DNA of 43,015 nt from Taishania pollutisoli (GTDB lineage Bacteria > Bacteroidota > Bacteroidia > Flavobacteriales_D > Crocinitomicaceae), in the NCBI RefSeq assembly GCF_014518315.1, contig NZ_JACVEL010000008.1, positions 5,001-48,015 on the forward strand, written 5' to 3'. The notes beneath the pieces were generated by a model, which made no database searches, was not told the origin of the DNA, and was given only the letters and a program-made list of their open reading frames with translations. Each line of letters opens with the position of its first letter. Position 1 is the stretch's first letter. Below are positions 33,788 through 42,746 of the stretch, piece after piece. Made by a program: the position numbers and the translations under genes.

Positions 33788-34849
33788 TTATTTGTTCTCT
33801 TCGGTTCCTGCGTTGGATTTTTCTTCTTTTTTCTGCTCTGTATTTTCAGCATCCGACGCTTTCACTTTCTTCACACGCTTACCGATATAAATTCCCAGTT
33901 GAATTTCGTGTGTGCCACTTGCCGCATTTCGAATTTTCCCGATACTGTGCTCGTACGCATAACTGATGTAAATATTTTCCACCACTGTTGTCCCGAACTG
34001 GAATACGAGATTATTGCTTGTTCTTCCATATACTCCCAGCCACATTGCATTTTTATAAATAAAACGCGCTCCGAAGTCGAGATTAACTGGTGAGTTATCA
34101 GCAAATTTTGCAATCACCCCCGGTTCCAATACACTCTTCCCTACCTTCAAGCCATAAGAAAGTTGCAGGAAGTAATGCCGGTTGTAAAAACTTTGCGTTT
34201 CAACACTACTGAACTTTGCTTTATTTTTTAATGCATGCGTCATACTCGCGCCGAAAAACAATCCCTTCCCGTAGAATACCAACCCTGCATTTGCATCAAA
34301 AATATGCTGTTGAGCCGTATTTCCAAGTGCCATGGCATAAGCATCATCCATTTCATCATGCAAAATAACTCTGTTGCTGTTAATCCGGTAATTTCCCCAA
34401 CCTAAACCAACTCCCGCGCCGATGTTAAATTCTTTTGTTACAGGAAGATGAATCGCATAGCTCCCGTATACGCCAACTTTGTTGAATACACCGATTTCAT
34501 CACTCATTATTTTTCCTCCGACAGCATGTTTCAATGCACCTACCGTAACATCAGGACGGGCATGCATGAATTTCCCTTCCGGGTTGTATTCCTGAAGTCG
34601 TGCGCTATTCCCCGCTCCCACAACAGAATGACCACTGAAATTAATTGTTTTTGGTCCTCCTCCGTAACCAACCCATTGAAGACGTGCGATCAAATCAATT
34701 TGGGTGACACTTGCCAATCCTCCTGCCGCAGGATTGTAGATATATGGATTCTGAAACGCGGACGCAAACTGTGCCTCCTGTTGCGAGAAAAGTGCTCCGC
34801 TGCAGAATAATAATGCGATGAGAATACTATTTTTCATTGTAAATTTCAT
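33788..34849 (-). CDS. PorP/SprF family type IX secretion-associated outer-membrane protein
   Basis: A 353-residue barrel protein; signal peptide about 5-22 (MKNSILIALLFCSGALFSQ). The mature start QEAQFASAFQNPYIYNPAAGGL is the family hallmark, followed by RLQWVGYGGGPKTINFSGHS and a series of amphipathic strands ending in HEIQLGIYIGKRVK. The last 30 residues are a Lys/Glu/Asn-rich periplasmic or surface tail. PorP/SprF proteins anchor specific T9SS type B cargo. It lies 8 nt after the type B cargo gene on the same strand, so the two form a cargo-anchor operon. Confidence 0.92.
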   Translation of the reverse strand: MKFTMKNSILIALLFCSGALFSQQEAQFASAFQNPYIYNPAAGGLASVTQIDLIARLQWVGYGGGPKTINFSGHSVVGAGNSARLQEYNPEGKFMHARPDVTVGALKHAVGGKIMSDEIGVFNKVGVYGSYAIHLPVTKEFNIGAGVGLGWGNYRINSNRVILHDEMDDAYAMALGNTAQQHIFDANAGLVFYGKGLFFGASMTHALKNKAKFSSVETQSFYNRHYFLQLSYGLKVGKSVLEPGVIAKFADNSPVNLDFGARFIYKNAMWLGVYGRTSNNLVFQFGTTVVENIYISYAYEHSIGKIRNAASGTHEIQLGIYIGKRVKKVKASDAENTEQKKEEKSNAGTEENK

Positions 34850-34857
34850 TCGTATGA

Positions 34858-36480
34858 TTAATGTATAATACTGATTGGGCCATTATAAATGGTATTTGAA
34901 CCGTCGTTCAGTTCCAACTTGAAGAAATAAGTTCCCATTGGTAATTTTTCTCCTTTAAATGTTCCATCCCACGGAGTCGTGTAACCTGGTGATTCGTAAA
35001 CAATGCTTCCGTGCCTGTTGAAAATCGTCATCTGGCATTTCGGGTATACTTTTTCCAGGTTGTGAATGATAAATAAATCATTTTTCCCGTCTCCGTTTGG
35101 TGTGATAACCGTTGGAAACACCGGTTCAAAATCTTCACACGGCATGATGTAAATGCGCAGCGTATCCGATTCTTTCGGACACAAAGCATGTGTCACTTCA
35201 TAAATCAGGTGGTTTTCTCCTGTCTGAAGTCCACTTACTTCAACGGAATCAGAAGTCAACTCATTAATCAGCCCGTTCCCCATTCCAAATAACCAATTGA
35301 CTGTTTGCAACGAATCAGTTGGTGTTGCTGTGACAATGAGTTCAGCATCTGTTCCGAAACAAATCGTTGTATCTGCTGTGAGAATGGATTGTCCTCCCGT
35401 CTTGAAAACATCCATTGTATCAGCCTTCGACGGACATCCCGGAGATGAAATGGTCCAGATCAACTGGCTCCACCCGTTGGGTACATTCGTTACAACTGTT
35501 GCCGGACTGTTTGGATTAGCGATTGTTGCTCCCTGTGGAGACGTCCATGTTCCGATACCTGCCATCGGAGCAGAAGTAGAAATATTCAATTGTTCAGCCA
35601 CACAGGCATAGAATGTATCCTGGACATTCGCATTGGAAGGTGCCAGCGAATTAATGATCACAATTGTATCAACTGAGTTTCCGCAATTTGCAGAAGTAAC
35701 TGTCCAGGTAAACACACTTTCACCGATCGCCAGGTTGTTTACCCCCGTTTGATTGGCTGCAGCATTGTTGAAGGTCCCCTGCCCGCTTAACAGGAACCAG
35801 TTCCCTGTCCCTCCGGAATACGGGTCGGCTGTAACAACAATTGTCGTTTGGCCGCAGACAGCCATTGTATCTAATGGAATGTTTGCTTTCGCAGCAATTC
35901 CGTTCACTTCAAAATTGTCAACTGCAAACGGATCTCCGGATCCGCTTACATTGCTGTATTCAAACCGTACGCCCACCAGAAAATCCTGGTTGTATGTTGT
36001 TTCACTCAACGGAACAGTGATTGTCGTCCACGCAGCAGCATTTTCCAATGTATCCTGTACAAACCAGAATGCTCCTCCATTGAGACTATATACCACAAAC
36101 GCACGGTTACTCCCGTCTGAAGGATTTAATTTGTAATCAAACGTCACGGCGTGGTTATTGGTACATTTCCCATCTACGGAAACATATGCTGTCATTCGCT
36201 CCGTTGTACTCGGAGGGGCCGCTGAAAAGGCATATTGATCAATCCCGTCCGTTCCGCATCCGGGATTACTCCCTCCTTTGGAAGCATACAACGCATTCGT
36301 TCCCGGGCTTGAAACCCCGTTCCCGGCACATGTTGCAACACGCCATGTATTGACAGCCGTCTGGATGTACGTGAAATTTTCACCTGATTCAAAATCGTCC
36401 GAATAAAGTGAAACTACCTGGGAATAAAGACTGTAATTAAGGAGTGTAAAGAGAAGTAATGCTACTTTTTTCATATTCAT
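34858..36480 (-). CDS. T9SS type B cargo protein (gliding motility-associated C-terminal domain)
   Basis: A 540-residue secreted protein. Signal peptide about 1-21 (MNMKKVALLLFTLLNYSLYSQ; translation may begin at the second ATG, 36474). Residues about 22-195 look like a choice-of-anchor/MAM-like jelly-roll domain (SDDFESGENFTY, DPFAVDNFEVNGI). It is followed by two or three PKD/Ig-like repeats separated by CG...TDT motifs (about 200-440), and the C-terminal CHU_C/type B sorting domain (FPTVITPNGDGKNDLF ... MTIFNRHGSIVYES ... LPMGTYFFKLEL). It is probably a surface adhesin. The partner anchor gene porP/sprF follows directly. Confidence 0.92.
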   Translation of the reverse strand: MNMKKVALLLFTLLNYSLYSQVVSLYSDDFESGENFTYIQTAVNTWRVATCAGNGVSSPGTNALYASKGGSNPGCGTDGIDQYAFSAAPPSTTERMTAYVSVDGKCTNNHAVTFDYKLNPSDGSNRAFVVYSLNGGAFWFVQDTLENAAAWTTITVPLSETTYNQDFLVGVRFEYSNVSGSGDPFAVDNFEVNGIAAKANIPLDTMAVCGQTTIVVTADPYSGGTGNWFLLSGQGTFNNAAANQTGVNNLAIGESVFTWTVTSANCGNSVDTIVIINSLAPSNANVQDTFYACVAEQLNISTSAPMAGIGTWTSPQGATIANPNSPATVVTNVPNGWSQLIWTISSPGCPSKADTMDVFKTGGQSILTADTTICFGTDAELIVTATPTDSLQTVNWLFGMGNGLINELTSDSVEVSGLQTGENHLIYEVTHALCPKESDTLRIYIMPCEDFEPVFPTVITPNGDGKNDLFIIHNLEKVYPKCQMTIFNRHGSIVYESPGYTTPWDGTFKGEKLPMGTYFFKLELNDGSNTIYNGPISIIH

Positions 36481-36575
36481 AAGCTATTTAGCAGAGCGTA
36501 AATATAGATAAAAGAATTTTCTTTTGTCTGTATCACCCAAAAAAACCTGTTGTATTTCACACCTGCAAAATCCCG

Positions 36576-36633
36576 GGTTGCTACAAAATGGGGCAATTCC
36601 ATAAAAATCGGTTGCTACAATTTGTCGCAATTC
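36576..36633 (+). repeat. Two 24-nt direct repeats upstream of the CCA-like gene
   Basis: Copies at 36576-36599 and 36610-36633 share GGTTGCTACAA and GCAATTC, with 4 central differences, and are 34 nt apart. The second copy carries the -33 TTG of the promoter, so they may be regulator sites or a duplicated promoter segment. Confidence 0.6.
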
Positions 36634-36643
36634 ACTATCTTTG
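36612..36643 (+). promoter_or_regulatory. Promoter of the CCA-like gene; decides its start
   Basis: TTG (36612-36614), 21-nt spacer, TATCTTTG (36636-36643). The ATG at 36652 follows by 8 nt. A longer in-frame start at 36550 would lie upstream of this promoter and adds residues with no family similarity, so 36652 is preferred. Confidence 0.62.
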
Positions 36644-36651
36644 CGGTCCAA

Positions 36652-38067
36652 ATGGAGAATTTTTCAGCATATCTCACACACCCCGTGTTCAAGGTTGTTC
36701 GGCAAATTGTCGAAGAAGAAGCACTGGAAGCATATGTAATCGGAGGTTTTGTGCGGGATATTTTCCTGGAAAGAACCCGAAAAGACATTGATATCGTTGT
36801 GGTAGGAAGCGGAATGGATCTTGCTGAAAAAGCAGCGGAACGTCTGCGAGTCAAAAAAGTATCGTTGTTCAAAAATTTCGGTACCGCTTCTTTCAGATAC
36901 AAAGATCTGGATGTGGAATTTGTCGGGGCGCGAAAAGAATCGTATCAACGTGATTCACGAAAACCAATTGTAGAAGACGGAACCCTGAAAGACGATCAGG
37001 ACCGACGGGATTTTACCATCAATGCGATGGGAATCTCACTACAAGCCCACAATTTCGGAACGTTGATCGATCCGTTTAACGGACAGGAGGACCTGAGAAA
37101 CAGCATCATTCGCACACCGTTAGATCCCGACGTAACATTTAGTGACGATCCGTTGCGCATGATGCGCGCCATTCGGTTTGCCAGTCAATTGGATTTTAAA
37201 ATTGATCCGAAGTGTCTGGAGTCGATTCTTCACAATTCCGAACGGTTGGATATTATCTCCAATGAGCGGATCATGGATGAGTTGAATAAAATCATCTGTT
37301 CAAAAACTCCTTCCAGAGGATTTAAACTACTGTACTCCACTAAATTACTACATCGTTTTTTTCCGGAAATGGTTGCCTTGCATGGAATCGAAACCAAGAA
37401 CGGGAAATCACATAAAGACAATTTCTACCATACGCTCGAAGTACTGGATAATGTAGCTGTAAACAGTGACGACCTCTGGTTGCGGTGGGCAGCAATCATG
37501 CACGACATTGCTAAACCGCCGACGAAACGATTCGATGACAAGGTCGGCTGGACGTTTCACGGACATGAAGACTTAGGAGCACGCATGGTTCCGAAAATTT
37601 TCACACGGTTAAAATTACCACTGGATGCCAAAATGAAATACGTACAAAAACTGGTACGACTTCACTTGCGTCCGATTGCACTGGTCAAAGGAAATGTAAC
37701 CGATTCGGCTGTCAGACGCTTGTTGTTTGAAGCAGGAGACGATATTGACGATTTGATGATTCTGTGTGATGCAGACATTACTTCCAAAAATGAGTTTAAA
37801 GTAAAACGTTACCGTCAAAACTTTGAATTGGTACGCGAAAAACTCAAAGCTGTTGAAGAAAAAGACAAGGTACGGAACTTCCAACCACCGATCAGTGGAA
37901 AAATCATTATCAAAACCTTTAACCTGGAACCTTGCCAGGCAATCGGTGATATCAAAACCCGGATCAAAGATGCGATCCTTGAAGGAGAAATTCCGAATGA
38001 GTACGATGCAGCGTATGCCTATATGTTACAATTGGGAGAAGAAATGGGATTGACGGCTGTTAATTAG
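36652..38067 (+). CDS. cca: tRNA nucleotidyltransferase-like (CCA/poly(A) polymerase) with HD domain
   Basis: A 471-residue class II nucleotidyltransferase. The head domain shows AYVIGGFVRDIFLE (about 24-37), the catalytic KDIDIVVVGSG (DxD-type) and RRDFTINAMGIS (flexible loop and ATP site). The RNA-binding neck follows (DDPLRMMRAIRFASQLDF). An HD phosphohydrolase domain is present (about 270-390: MHDIAKPPTKRF, FHGHEDLGARMVPKI). It adds or repairs the tRNA 3' CCA end; the HD domain suggests phosphatase or phosphodiesterase activity as in E. coli Cca. Whether this organism splits the CC and A activities cannot be told. It is transcribed alone. Confidence 0.92.
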   Translation: MENFSAYLTHPVFKVVRQIVEEEALEAYVIGGFVRDIFLERTRKDIDIVVVGSGMDLAEKAAERLRVKKVSLFKNFGTASFRYKDLDVEFVGARKESYQRDSRKPIVEDGTLKDDQDRRDFTINAMGISLQAHNFGTLIDPFNGQEDLRNSIIRTPLDPDVTFSDDPLRMMRAIRFASQLDFKIDPKCLESILHNSERLDIISNERIMDELNKIICSKTPSRGFKLLYSTKLLHRFFPEMVALHGIETKNGKSHKDNFYHTLEVLDNVAVNSDDLWLRWAAIMHDIAKPPTKRFDDKVGWTFHGHEDLGARMVPKIFTRLKLPLDAKMKYVQKLVRLHLRPIALVKGNVTDSAVRRLLFEAGDDIDDLMILCDADITSKNEFKVKRYRQNFELVREKLKAVEEKDKVRNFQPPISGKIIIKTFNLEPCQAIGDIKTRIKDAILEGEIPNEYDAAYAYMLQLGEEMGLTAVN

Positions 38068-38073
38068 ATCCAT

Positions 38074-38105
38074 GCCCCTCCCTTAATCCCCACTCCTAAG
38101 GGGAA
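38074..38105 (+). repeat. C-rich/G-rich intergenic element with CCCC/GGGG hairpin
   Basis: Directly after the CCA-like gene, CCCCTCCCTTAATCCCC precedes CTCCTAAGGGGAAA. CCCC (38088-38091) and GGGG (38100-38103) can pair. From memory, similar 'TCCCCTAAATCCCC...AAGGGG' stretches recur between genes in Bacteroidota. The rest of the 156-nt gap to 38224 is AT-rich without features. Confidence 0.35.
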
Positions 38106-38223
38106 ACGAAATCTATTCAAAATTGCCTACGCCTGACAATCTATTCTATCATTTTATAACTAATCACTTCGTTTATCCCTGATATTTTACTACATTGCAT
38201 CTCAATCTTTTCAATGAAAACCA

Positions 38224-39888
38224 ATGGGAAATCAATGGAAAACACATCATGTATCGAATCAGTTCTCTGAGTTAACCGGGTATAATTTATTTACAACAGA
38301 TGCGGTTTTAACAAACTACTTCAAACGTCACAATGCTAACTGGGCAATGACCGAACTAACAACTTTCGGAGAAGAATTGGGAACACCCGAAGCTTTTCAA
38401 AACGGGCAACTCGCCAATGAATACACTCCCGTTTTCAAACCATTTGACAACCGTGGCAACCGGATCGATGTGGTGAATTTTCATCCTTCCTGGCATCTGT
38501 TTTCTTCGTGGTGTAAGTCATCCGGGTTGATTGCACGTCCTTTTGAAGACAGCACGCCTTTTCGCTGGAGTTATACCGCTGCCAACTTCATCCTCCAATC
38601 GCAGGTAGAAGCAGGGTCCATGTGTCCGGCTACGATGACATTGGCATCCATTCCTGTTTTACAAAAAGAACCGGATTTATGGAATCAACTGAAAGAAAAA
38701 CTGGTTTCCCGGGAATACGATCAACGCGACATTCCGATTACTCACAAACGCTCCATCTGGATCGGAATGGGAATGACTGAAAAACAAGGTGGTTCAGATG
38801 TTCGCTCCAATATGACAACCGCGACTCCGATCGGAGAGCCCGGAAGAGGAAAAGCCTATGCAATCACCGGACACAAGTGGTTCTTCTCTGCTCCCATGTG
38901 CGATGCACATTTAGTTGTAGCACGCACCAATGACAGTGATTCAATCTGTTGTTTCTTTGTTCCCCGGTGGAAGCCCGACGGCACTAAAAATCCGATTGAA
39001 ATTCAACAACTGAAAAATAAGCTGGGCAACAAATCAAACGCCAGCAGCGAAGTAGAGTTCAAAGCTGCTTACGGAATTTTAATTGGTGAAGAAGGGAGAG
39101 GAATTCCTACCATCATTGAGATGGCCAATTATACACGACTTTGTTGCATCCTGGGAAGTACGGGAATCATCCGGCAGGCCACCGTTCAGGCAATTGCGTA
39201 CACCAGGAAGCGAAAAGCCTTCGGAAACACTTTATACAATCAACCGCTGATGCGCAATGTACTGGTTGATTTTGCGCTGGAAAGTGAAGCGGCTGAAGTA
39301 ATCTGTCTGAAACTGGCAGAAGCATTCGAACAAGGTGATGATACGCATTCGGCAAAAGCATGGAAACGATTCATCACTCCCGCCGCTAAGTACTGGATCT
39401 GTAAGCGTGCAGAAACACTCACAGCTGAAGCAATGGAAACATTCGGAGGAAACGGCTATGTAGAAGATGGTATCATGGCGCGCCTGTTCAGAGAAGCTCC
39501 CGTGAACTCCATCTGGGAAGGGTCCGGAAATGTGATGTGCCTGGATGTACTCCGGGTAATCAATAAAGAACCTGAACTGGTGCGATTGATCCTGGAGGAA
39601 TTAACGGAAATGGCAGCCGGGGATGTAACGATACTGGGGGTATTGTCAACCTTACAAACACTCCTCCGGCACGATTCGGCAATTCTGGAAGCATCTTCCC
39701 GGTTATTAACAGAACAACTGATGTTGGTTGTGCAAGCATGTCTCCTCAAACAGCAATCTCCCGGATGTATAAGTGATGCATTCATTGAGTTACGGCTCAA
39801 ACAAACACCTTCCTTAAATTACGGTGCGTTTCAATCAACAACTATTGATCACAATGCCATTCTCGAACGAACATTTCCCTTTATCTGA
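38224..39888 (+). CDS. aidB: AidB-like acyl-CoA dehydrogenase family flavoprotein
   Basis: A 554-residue FAD protein of the AidB branch, longer than standard acyl-CoA dehydrogenases (about 390). Visible: N-terminal N/Y-rich AidB domain with GSMCPATMTLASIP, the flavin segment MGMTEKQGGSDVRSNMT, GHKWFFSAPMCDAHLVVART, ARKRKAFGNTLYNQPLMRNVL-like helix, and the signature FGGNGYVEDGIMARLFREAPVNSIWEGSGNVMCLDVLRV. E. coli AidB binds DNA and is induced by alkylation, but many AidB-like proteins are probably metabolic dehydrogenases. It is transcribed alone. The C-terminal 90 residues are less conserved. Confidence 0.9.
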   Translation: MGNQWKTHHVSNQFSELTGYNLFTTDAVLTNYFKRHNANWAMTELTTFGEELGTPEAFQNGQLANEYTPVFKPFDNRGNRIDVVNFHPSWHLFSSWCKSSGLIARPFEDSTPFRWSYTAANFILQSQVEAGSMCPATMTLASIPVLQKEPDLWNQLKEKLVSREYDQRDIPITHKRSIWIGMGMTEKQGGSDVRSNMTTATPIGEPGRGKAYAITGHKWFFSAPMCDAHLVVARTNDSDSICCFFVPRWKPDGTKNPIEIQQLKNKLGNKSNASSEVEFKAAYGILIGEEGRGIPTIIEMANYTRLCCILGSTGIIRQATVQAIAYTRKRKAFGNTLYNQPLMRNVLVDFALESEAAEVICLKLAEAFEQGDDTHSAKAWKRFITPAAKYWICKRAETLTAEAMETFGGNGYVEDGIMARLFREAPVNSIWEGSGNVMCLDVLRVINKEPELVRLILEELTEMAAGDVTILGVLSTLQTLLRHDSAILEASSRLLTEQLMLVVQACLLKQQSPGCISDAFIELRLKQTPSLNYGAFQSTTIDHNAILERTFPFI

Positions 39889-39971
39889 GTATGAATAAAT
39901 AATATCAGCATTTAACAATTCAACATTCATAATTTTCTCCCTCACCTTCCTTCATTTCAAAATGTATTCCC

Positions 39972-39979
39972 TACTTTTG
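39972..39979 (+). promoter_or_regulatory. -7 box (TACTTTTG) of the cystathionine/cysteine synthase gene
   Basis: TACTTTTG fits TAnnTTTG. The -33 region is TTC-rich rather than TTG. Predicted leader about 15-20 nt before the ATG at 40002. Confidence 0.45.
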
Positions 39980-40001
39980 CTTCTCAGAATTTTATAACAA
40001 T

Positions 40002-41363
40002 ATGAAGATTTACAACAACATTCTTGAAACAATAGGAAATACGCCGCTTGTGCGACTGAACAGATTGACAAAAGACGTAAAGGCTACGGTTTTAGCGAAA
40101 GTAGAAACAACCAACCCGGGCAACTCAGTAAAAGACCGCATGGCTGTGAAAATGATCGAAGATGCGGAAAAAGCAGGCTGGATCAAACCAGGAGGAACCG
40201 TGATCGAAGGAACTTCCGGAAATACAGGGATGGGATTGGCACTGGCATGTATCATCAAAGGGTATAAATTAATTTGTGTACTGAACGACAAACAATCCAA
40301 AGAGAAAATGGATATCCTGCGCGCTGTAGGAGCCGAAGTAGTTGTATGTCCGACTGCAGTTGAACCATCCGATCCCCGCTCATACTATTCTGTGTCGAAA
40401 CGCCTGGCAACAGAAATTCCGAATTCATGGTATGTAAACCAATACGATAACTTATCAAACAGGGAAGCACATTACGAATCGACAGGACCTGAAATCTGGG
40501 AACAAACAGAAGGAAAAATAACACACTTTATTGTTGGAGTTGGGACAGGTGGAACGATTTCCGGAGTTGGAAAATACCTGAAAGAAAAAAATCCGAACAT
40601 TAAGATCTGGGGAATTGATACCTATGGTTCTGTTTTCAAAAAGTACAAAGAAACAGGTGTGTTTGACGAAAATGAAATCTACCCGTACATTACGGAAGGA
40701 ATCGGTGAAGACATTTTACCGGCCAACGTGGATTTCGACATCATCGATCGTTTTGAAAAAGTAACGGATAAAGACGCCGCTAATTACACTCGCAGACTTG
40801 CACGTGAAGAAGGAATTTTCGTAGGAAACTCAGCGGGAGCAGCCATCGGCGGATTATTGCAACTGAAAGACGAATTAAAAGAAGACGATGTTGTAGTTGT
40901 GTTATTCCACGATCATGGCTCACGCTACGTTGGAAAAATCTTCAACGATGACTGGATGCGTGAACGAGGATTCCTCGAAGAAGACATTAAAACGGCAGGA
41001 GACCTGATTGCCAAACATTCTGATCAACCATTGGTAACATTATACGCAGAAGAATTGGTTTCTCACGCTATTGCGAGCATCCGCAAATATGATATTTCCC
41101 AAATTCCTGTTATCAAAGACGGAACGTTTGTAGGATCCATCGATGAAAGCACGTTGTTTTCGTTGTTGATTGACAATCCGGAGTTGCGTGACGCGTCTAT
41201 TTCGTCTGTCATGAATGCTTCGTTCCCGGTTGTCAAAGAAACGGCAACGCTGGAAGAAGTTTCCAAACTGATTAACAAAGAAACACATGCTGTTTTGGTT
41301 GAGAAGAAAGACGGTAAGTTTCATATTGTCACGAAGTTTGACATTATTTCTGCATTGAGTTAA
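40002..41363 (+). CDS. PLP-dependent cystathionine beta-synthase/cysteine synthase with two CBS domains
   Basis: A 453-residue fold-type II PLP enzyme. The PLP lysine is Lys44 (NPGNSVKDRMA), the substrate loop is EGTSGNTGMGLALA, and the PLP phosphate cup is GVGTGGTISGVGKYL; the catalytic domain spans about 1-320. The C-terminal 125 residues are a CBS (Bateman) pair (LYAEELVSHAIASIRKYDISQIPVIKDGTFVGSI ... SVMNASFPVVKETATLEEVSKL), which in eukaryotic CBS binds S-adenosylmethionine. It makes cystathionine from homocysteine and serine, or cysteine from O-acetylserine and sulfide; the sequence does not settle which. Confidence 0.93.
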   Translation: MKIYNNILETIGNTPLVRLNRLTKDVKATVLAKVETTNPGNSVKDRMAVKMIEDAEKAGWIKPGGTVIEGTSGNTGMGLALACIIKGYKLICVLNDKQSKEKMDILRAVGAEVVVCPTAVEPSDPRSYYSVSKRLATEIPNSWYVNQYDNLSNREAHYESTGPEIWEQTEGKITHFIVGVGTGGTISGVGKYLKEKNPNIKIWGIDTYGSVFKKYKETGVFDENEIYPYITEGIGEDILPANVDFDIIDRFEKVTDKDAANYTRRLAREEGIFVGNSAGAAIGGLLQLKDELKEDDVVVVLFHDHGSRYVGKIFNDDWMRERGFLEEDIKTAGDLIAKHSDQPLVTLYAEELVSHAIASIRKYDISQIPVIKDGTFVGSIDESTLFSLLIDNPELRDASISSVMNASFPVVKETATLEEVSKLINKETHAVLVEKKDGKFHIVTKFDIISALS

Positions 41364-41404
41364 TCCAGATCGTTTGACTCCGCTTTTGCGGTTCGGCAAT
41401 TACC

Positions 41405-42193
41405 ATGATTGAATCAACAGATCAACTGAATACGACAATCCGGCTGGAACATTTTCCTGTCCGGATTGTTTCTTTAGTACCTTCCCAAACCGAATTATTG
41501 TACGACCTTCAACTGGAAGAACAGGTTGTCGGAATCACTAAATTCTGCATTCATCCGGATCAATGGTTTCAGAGTAAACAACGGGTGGGAGGAACAAAAA
41601 ACGTACACATCGAAAAGGTACGGGAATTACAGCCGGACCTGATCATCGGGAATAAAGAAGAAAATACACAAGCAGACATTGAACTGTTGCGGGAAATTGC
41701 TCCGGTGTGGATGAGTGACATCGACACATTGGAACAGGCGCTGGAAATGATCATTGAAATCGGAAAACTAACAAACAGAACATCCGAAAGCGAGCATATT
41801 GCCGATGTAATCCGGATCAATTTTGAACATTTCAGACCAACAATTACCCGAAAGTGGACGTGTTTGTATTTTATGTGGAAAGATCCTTATTTCACCGTTG
41901 GAACAAACACCTTTATCCATGCAATGATTGAGGAGTGCGGGGGTATCAATTTGCAAACGAAACCTCGTTATCCGGAATGGGATTTTTCGCAATCAGTTTC
42001 TCCGGACGTGATCCTGTTGAGTACAGAGCCCTATCCATTCAATGAAAGCCACCTGGCATTTTTCAGAGAGAAATATCCTACGTCCACTCTTCTCCTGGCG
42101 GATGGTGAATACTTTAGCTGGTACGGTTCCCGGCTGGAAAAAGCACCAGCATATTTCAAACAATTACTTACAACAATTTATTCCGGGAAATAA
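41405..42193 (+). CDS. BtuF-like helical-backbone metal receptor domain protein without signal peptide
   Basis: A 262-residue protein of the periplasmic-binding (PF01497, BtuF/FepB-like) family: RIVSLVPSQTELLYDLQLEEQVVGITKFC, VGGTKNVHIEKVRELQPDLIIGNKEEN, then a helical backbone and a second lobe with WEFGPDV-like WDFSQSVSPDVILLS. No signal peptide or lipobox is visible at the N terminus (MIESTDQLNTTIRLEHFPVRI), unlike true transport receptors. The ATG at 41405 is 41 nt after the previous stop and may be co-transcribed. A cobalamin riboswitch lies 590 nt downstream, which hints at corrinoid handling but is not proof. Confidence 0.82.
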   Translation: MIESTDQLNTTIRLEHFPVRIVSLVPSQTELLYDLQLEEQVVGITKFCIHPDQWFQSKQRVGGTKNVHIEKVRELQPDLIIGNKEENTQADIELLREIAPVWMSDIDTLEQALEMIIEIGKLTNRTSESEHIADVIRINFEHFRPTITRKWTCLYFMWKDPYFTVGTNTFIHAMIEECGGINLQTKPRYPEWDFSQSVSPDVILLSTEPYPFNESHLAFFREKYPTSTLLLADGEYFSWYGSRLEKAPAYFKQLLTTIYSGK

Positions 42194-42202
42194 GGTATTC
42201 TC

Positions 42203-42622
42203 TTACCCTACGACAATCTTCATCTGGCAGGTCACCAGTTCTTCCTTTCCTCTGAAAGCAGTTCCTTCAATCAGGTGAATGGTATCAAATGTACTGATGA
42301 CATTTACTTTGGTTGTAATCGTATCGTGTACATTTGCCGCTTTTTTTACTTCTAAACGACTCACTGATCCGATAAATCCTAATTTTCCGGCAGTTTCTCC
42401 CTTCTGGCTGTTCACATACCCAAATCCTGCGGCACAGGTCTGTGCAATGTTTTCAATTAACGCAGATTCTGACAGAATCCCTCCCTCCAGGAAAAGATGA
42501 TCAGCTGCGATTTCAAATTCGGATTCAAAATAGGTTTCATCGGCTGCGATCAGTTTATCCACCATCACAAAAGGAAAACGCTGTGGAATATAATTGGTTA
42601 TCGTGTCTTTATCGATCAACAT
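42203..42622 (-). CDS. FabZ-like hotdog 3-hydroxyacyl-ACP dehydratase
   Basis: A 139-residue hotdog protein. N-terminal YIPQRFPFVMVDKLI matches the FabZ/FabA-like opening. ADHLFLEGGILSESALIENIAQTCAAG corresponds to the catalytic H...E segment (FabZ HFPG...PGVLxxEAMAQ), but with HLFLEGG in place of HFPG. A catalytic His and Glu are thus plausible in an altered context. Members of this shape occur in Bacteroidota fatty-acid and aryl-polyene/flexirubin pathways. No other pathway genes are visible before the window ends. It converges on the BtuF-like gene with a 9-nt gap. Confidence 0.75.
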   Translation of the reverse strand: MLIDKDTITNYIPQRFPFVMVDKLIAADETYFESEFEIAADHLFLEGGILSESALIENIAQTCAAGFGYVNSQKGETAGKLGFIGSVSRLEVKKAANVHDTITTKVNVISTFDTIHLIEGTAFRGKEELVTCQMKIVVG

Positions 42623-42746
42623 AATTAATAAATGTATGGTGCAAAGTAAGGAATAATATCGCTTCCATCCTTCTCCCCTTCTGATTATTTCATATCACAC
42701 GATCTGCCATGATTGAAAACATGCCGAAGAATCTCCAGAACTTTAT

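Noticed and set aside
36550..36651. 34-residue N-terminal extension of the CCA-like protein
   Set aside because: It lies upstream of a good promoter and over the direct repeats, and has no family similarity.
41378..41396. CCGC-TTTT-GCGG hairpin between the CBS-domain enzyme and the BtuF-like gene
   Set aside because: Only a 4-bp stem with no T-run; too weak to call a terminator.
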